DNA of 64,000 nt from Prostheceraeus crozeri. Lineage: Eukaryota; Platyhelminthes; Polycladida; Euryleptidae. Below, in pieces: positions 59,900 to 64,000 of the stretch. Every line of letters starts with the position of its first letter. Within the stretch, counting starts at the first letter, position 1. The stretch is from positions 124,001-188,000 of the forward strand of contig CAJQUW010014747.1 of NCBI GenBank assembly GCA_907163375.1. Direction: 5' to 3'. Position numbers and translations under genes: made by a program. Under the pieces are notes generated by a model. The model made no database searches. It had not been told where the DNA came from and saw only the letters and a program-made list of their open reading frames with translations.

Positions 59900-60741
59900 A
59901 GGGGGGGAGGTCGGTGAAATTTGATGAAACAAACTTTGGTCAGGGTCCCAGGTCGAAATTCGACACTTTGAAAAAAAATTTTTCCCGTACAAAGTCACTC
60001 TGACACTTAGGATTTTTTCGTCAAATCTGAGGTCTGACCTAAAATCTTGTAACAGCTCTAACTTTTGAACGGCTGATCTGATTGACTCGCAACAAAAATG
60101 TCTTTGAGCAGTTTTTTCTCCTGTTTCAAATGAGTATCTATAAGACAAAATCCATCCACTAGAACCAAAATTAGAAGATCGCTGCCGAGGGGGGGTCGGT
60201 GAAATTTGATGAAACAAAATTTGGTCAGGGTCCCAGGTTGAAATTCGACACTTTGGAAAAAATTTTTTCCCATACAAAGTCACTCTGACACTTAGGATTT
60301 TTTCAGGTGAGGTCCGACGTGAAATCTTGGAACAGCTCTAACTTTTGAACGGCTGATCGGATTGACTCCCAACAAAAATGTCATTGAGCAGTTTTTTCTC
60401 CTCTTTCAAATGAGTATCTATAAGACAAAATCCATCCACTAGAACCAAAATTAGAAGATCGCTGCCGGGGGGTGGAAAAATTTTGTTAACCCAAACGAGA
60501 AACACGATGGGAGTGGTCTCGCAACGAAATTCCACCATTCCAACCTGGCCGGCACACCACGCCAACCTGGAGAGCGCACCACGAACAACCTCTGGCAACG
60601 CCGTCGGTCCAGAGGGGGGCGAGTCGGACGCGAAGCAACCAGGCGGCGGACTAGGGCCGTCGCCCTAGTCTGACAGGAGGGGGGAGGTCGGTCGACGGCG
60701 GCCATCTTGCGCGGTCCAGTGGTGTAGATTTACTTACTACT
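59900..60741. repeat. Right terminal inverted repeat of element C
   Basis: Inverse of 33678-34537, including the hairpin GACTAGGGC-cgtc-GCCCTAGTC at 60649-60670. The inner neighbour 59640-59899 shares sequence with the end region of element A. Confidence 0.85.
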
Positions 60742-60747
60742 ATCAAG
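60742..60747. repeat. Right 6-bp target-site duplication of element C
   Basis: ATCAAG, one base different from ATTAAG on the left. Confidence 0.75.
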
Positions 60748-61260
60748 CCGTTGAAAACTGAATTAAAAACTTGAAATTTCAGCCAAGAAAGCACGGATAA
60801 TATCGCGACTTTTTCATGAAGACTTCCATTATAATACGGAGCATAGAGTAGAGATATGTAGGTACACTAGACGAAATGACTTGCCTAATCTTATTAAGGA
60901 AATCTTACAAGTTCTGAAATCGTTTAAGTTGAAAAAGTCTTATATGCGTTTGTCTACATGTGTTCAGTGCACTGATGCTTCATCAAGGTCATTTAACAAC
61001 CAAAACCATTGATGTCGTCTGATCTCCGCACTATATTCGGACTTCAAGTTTTAAATTTTAATTGACTTCTTTTAGTTTCAATTATCAACTGGTAAGATCT
61101 GAAAAGATCTCATTTTGCAAAAGATAATACTTAGTAAGTCTGATACTTTCTGGTCAGGAAATGTAAGATCTTAAATAAAATAAGTTCTGATCAGACTTTG
61201 CAAGAATCTGATCAGACTTAATAAGACTCAGCAAGTCATTTCGTCTAGTGTAGAGTGTCG
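60748..61260. other. Host flank of element C
   Basis: The first 100 bases are the rest of the MITE-like repeat copy 4. No gene recognised in the remainder. Confidence 0.5.
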
Positions 61261-61882
61261 ACTCAAAAAAGTATCTGTAACAGTGAAAATTTTTATATCA
61301 AAATATTCAGTTTTTGGCGGAGATTACGATCTCGTGGTCCAAAAAATTATTTGAGCACTTTTGAAAAAAATCAAAATTTGCCAAATTATATACTACCGAG
61401 ATGACTCTCCTATATAAGTAGTATGAAACAAGTTGGATATCAAAAGGAATGAATATTTTCTGAAAGGCATCCTAAGAAGAAATCAAGCTGGTTATAAAGG
61501 GAATTTCATGATCCGTATTGTAATGGAAGTCCTCATGAAAAAGTCACGATATTATTCGTGCTCTCTTGTCTGAAATTTCAAGTTTCTAATTTAATTTTCA
61601 CCGGCATGATTTCATGATTCACTAAATTCATGTTTCACGTCTTGAATCTGGATGGTGATGTGGACCTATTTACATCTTTCAAAGTCAATTGAAATCATAC
61701 GAATAATTTTTTGGACCACGGGAATGTAATCTCTGCAGAAAACTGAATCTTTTCATATAAAAATTTTCACTGTATGCGGATACTTGTTTGAGTCGACACC
61801 ATAGAGTAGGGACCACCATAGAGTGGACACCATATAATAGAGTAGTATATTTACTCTATGGTCGACACTCTACCTATATATC
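61261..61882. repeat. Composite repeat block
   Basis: TTTTTTGGACCACGGGAATG (61717 on) is inverted at 61330-61350 (TCTCGTGGTCCAAAAAAT), so the block is a foldback. TATATACTACCGAGATGACTC matches 13597. CATAGAGTA-type boxes recur several times before 61882. Confidence 0.6.
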
Positions 61883-62405
61883 CCTACTCTATGTATTAGG
61901 TAGAAAGGTAACTCCGCATTTATTAAATCCCCAATGTGTATACACTTTCGATTTTATTAAATGAACTCAAGGGAGATACACTCGAAATTGCTACCAAATG
62001 TGAGAAATGCTAACTTTTGACGTTTTGAAGGAATTACAGCGGAATTGACTGATCATGATTGTAATGCAGAAGGAATGACAGCATTTTACTGATCCTCCGT
62101 GCTATGAAAGCCTTGGTGAGGTAATGTTTGTTGAATTAGCAATTCGACAGGATGCAATTATACTTTCATGCTCAACCTCAAGAGTGTATTCTCTTAAGCG
62201 TGATCATATCACAAGGAACCTGCCACTGGCAGAGCAAAGTCACGTAATCAAAGACAATGATTTCAATTAACTTTAAAAGATGTAAATGGGTCCATATCAT
62301 TATTCAGATTCAATAAATAAAACATGAATTTGTGAATCATAAAATCATGCCAGTGGAAATTGATTTAAAAACATGAAATTTCAGCCAAGAACATAGAGTA
62401 AATAT
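61883..62405 (+). repeat. MITE-like interspersed repeat, copy 5 (complete)
   Basis: Bounded by TACTCTATG at the left and CATAGAGTA at the right, short terminal inverted repeats of a non-autonomous DNA transposon. It carries the empty version of the site where element C sits in copy 4. Confidence 0.65.
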
Positions 62406-62417
62406 AGGTGGAGTGCA

Positions 62418-62500
62418 GTGTTTTTGAGCGGATGAGCGAGCGAAAATTGAGCGAGCGAGCGATGATTTTTTTGTCGTGAGCGAGCGGTTGAGTGAGCCAT
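62418..62500. repeat. GAGCGAGCG simple repeat
   Basis: Degenerate GAGC/GAGCGAGCG microsatellite, no coding sense. Confidence 0.7.
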
Positions 62501-64000
62501 ACTAAAAAAAGATCAAATAATCAAAAAAGCGAAATATTTGAAAAGTTTTTTAAAAAATGTTTCCTAGTACATGCATGTATATAACTTGATTGATGAACAA
62601 AACATTCTTACTTTTTTCTCTTCTGTGGATCTCTCACTCTTGACAACATGCATTGAATGCCTGTCTGGATTATACTTGTGGATGTGAACTTAGCAAGAAG
62701 GTCTTTGTGATCGATGATATGCTGAACATCTGACCATCGACACATTATTCATTCACATATCTTTCGAATCGGTCTCCCAATCATCGCTTCGCCCCATAGA
62801 TGTACTAATTGTCTCCGGAATTGCACGAAGCCATTATGAGATGCTTTAATTTGATAGAAACACTTCGTTGCTAGAACAATCCACATGCAGATCCCTGAGA
62901 CATTTCAGTATCGTCAAGGGTGAAAGAACTACAAATTGTGGAAAAATTGAAACCAACCAAATTGGGCCTACACACGGACAACCCGAATGTAGGCGTATAT
63001 GGCTTCCACTGTACGGTACATTGATTTAAAGACCGTCATTTTGACCCTATCCATATTGGACTGTGAAGCGCGTAGGACTGAATCGGTCTACCCTTAACTT
63101 CCGTACCAATGTTTCAAATCACATGAAATTCACGGTACAACATATTTAGGGTCTCAGCTTTCTTATCGCGATGTTCATTTACTCCAACTGATTCATCTCC
63201 ATGTTGCAAAAAGCAATTCAAGATTTAAAATCACCAATTTCGGCAGACTTTTTAAAGTTGAAATTTTACCGAATTTAATGATTTCAGTGAAAAAATTGAA
63301 AATACGCTAAACTTTAGGTCACAAAATTGTAGATCGGGCGACTTAGTTTTACGAGGATCACATCAAAAAATCGAGAGACCGAATCGGATAATCGGTATAG
63401 ATAATTATTAAGTCGCTGAAAATCTGCCAATTGTAATATTGTTGAGTTTATTTTTGCTTACATCCTTTTTCTGATAGCCTCCTTAAGTTAGAATAATCTT
63501 TGAAATGTCTTTTTGTTAGTTATTGATCTTTAACAGCTCATTTGGACAATATACCAGAACCATTATTAAGTGAAAAGAAATGCAGCATTTAATGGTGTCC
63601 AACATTTAAAATAATGAGTATTTATCAGTTGGAGTGATACATCTTGGGTGACCATGCCGACTCCGCTCTGCTGCACCCTTCTTTCTATTTCTTGCCATGG
63701 TGAGTGTCATTGCAAAGACATCTCTTTCAGCTGTGATTTATATGCTGTACTTACATGTAATTCTTCTTTCTTCACTTGAGATCAACATGTTGAACAAAGA
63801 AGAATATGTTGGAGATCAATAACTAATAGTTAGACAATTTAAAGGTTGATTTTTCCAAAAAACCATTAATCAAGGTGTCAGAGTATATATTCTAACATTT
63901 TAAACAGCTTTCGTAATATTACTGTCTCGATTATGCAGCTACGATGATTTTTTTGTAGATGAAATATAAAGTGCTGAGAGTTGATTACAACTAAGATATT
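62501..64000. other. Host DNA without recognised gene
   Basis: AT-rich, no ORF of convincing composition, no RNA gene recognised. GCCATGGTGAGTG at 63696 resembles an exon end but stands alone. Confidence 0.4.

Larger units (their letters stand above)
33678..60741. mobile_element. Polinton/Maverick element C (27 kb, with nested Penelope insertion)
   Basis: Bounded by inverted repeats beginning AGTACTAAG (left) and AGTAGTAAG (right, read inward) and by a near-perfect 6-bp target duplication in a known host repeat. It carries the full Polinton set: protein-primed polymerase B, retroviral-type integrase, adenain-like protease, packaging ATPase, double jelly-roll major capsid protein, core and fibre-like proteins, plus a cargo region on the left and accessory genes on the right. 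Without the Penelope insertion it is about 23.8 kb, normal for the family. It is broken, with about ten breaks spread over the genes, yet many frames are open, so it is of moderate age. Confidence 0.93.

Noticed and set aside
1-64000. CRISPR arrays or bacterial operons
   Set aside because: No short regularly spaced repeats with unique spacers; introns, TATA boxes and element types are eukaryotic.

Overview
The window looks like repeat-rich nuclear DNA of an animal. The evidence is the mix of element families: Polinton/Maverick elements, a Penelope-like element with a GIY-YIG domain, a SINE-like insertion, MITE-like repeats, TATA boxes and short GT-AG introns. A marine invertebrate is plausible, but the sequence alone does not name the species. 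I see no ordinary host gene. About 54 of the 64 kb is three Polinton-type elements, treated here as fossils.

Layout: (1) Element A runs from before position 1 to 10641, with its left end outside the window. It has a B-type DNA polymerase on + and a block of small genes on -. (2) 10642-14885 is host spacer with MITE-like repeats. (3) Element B, 14892-32228, is a 17.3-kb near-perfect palindrome of an A-like right half, with perfect 6-bp AGCTCC target duplications. One arm carries a younger SINE-like insertion. (4) 32235-33671 is host spacer. (5) Element C, 33678-60741 (27 kb), is the richest. It has ~0.85-kb terminal inverted repeats, a left cargo region containing a Penelope insertion and three families of local repeats, then polymerase, fibre-like proteins, PC4-like and TBP-like proteins, protease, major capsid protein, basic core protein, integrase, packaging ATPase and a right-hand block of small genes. 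(6) 60748-64000 is host repeats and unassigned DNA.

How the genes fit together: all three elements share the terminal bases AGTAGTAAG (one base differs at the left end of C) and a conserved right-hand gene block, in the order GFYSF-family protein, zinc-binding protein, exonuclease-like protein, polymerase-N-domain-like protein. All three encode a protein that reads as a TATA-box-binding protein (two repeats, YEPELFP-type motif). It overlaps, in another frame, a protein whose N-terminus in C resembles the transcription coactivator PC4. TATA boxes precede several genes. The most interesting reading is that this Polinton lineage carries its own transcription-initiation module. A second notable point is that B integrated as an inverted dimer, apparently without its own integrase or capsid genes.

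All protein assignments come from motif recognition by eye; no database search was run.
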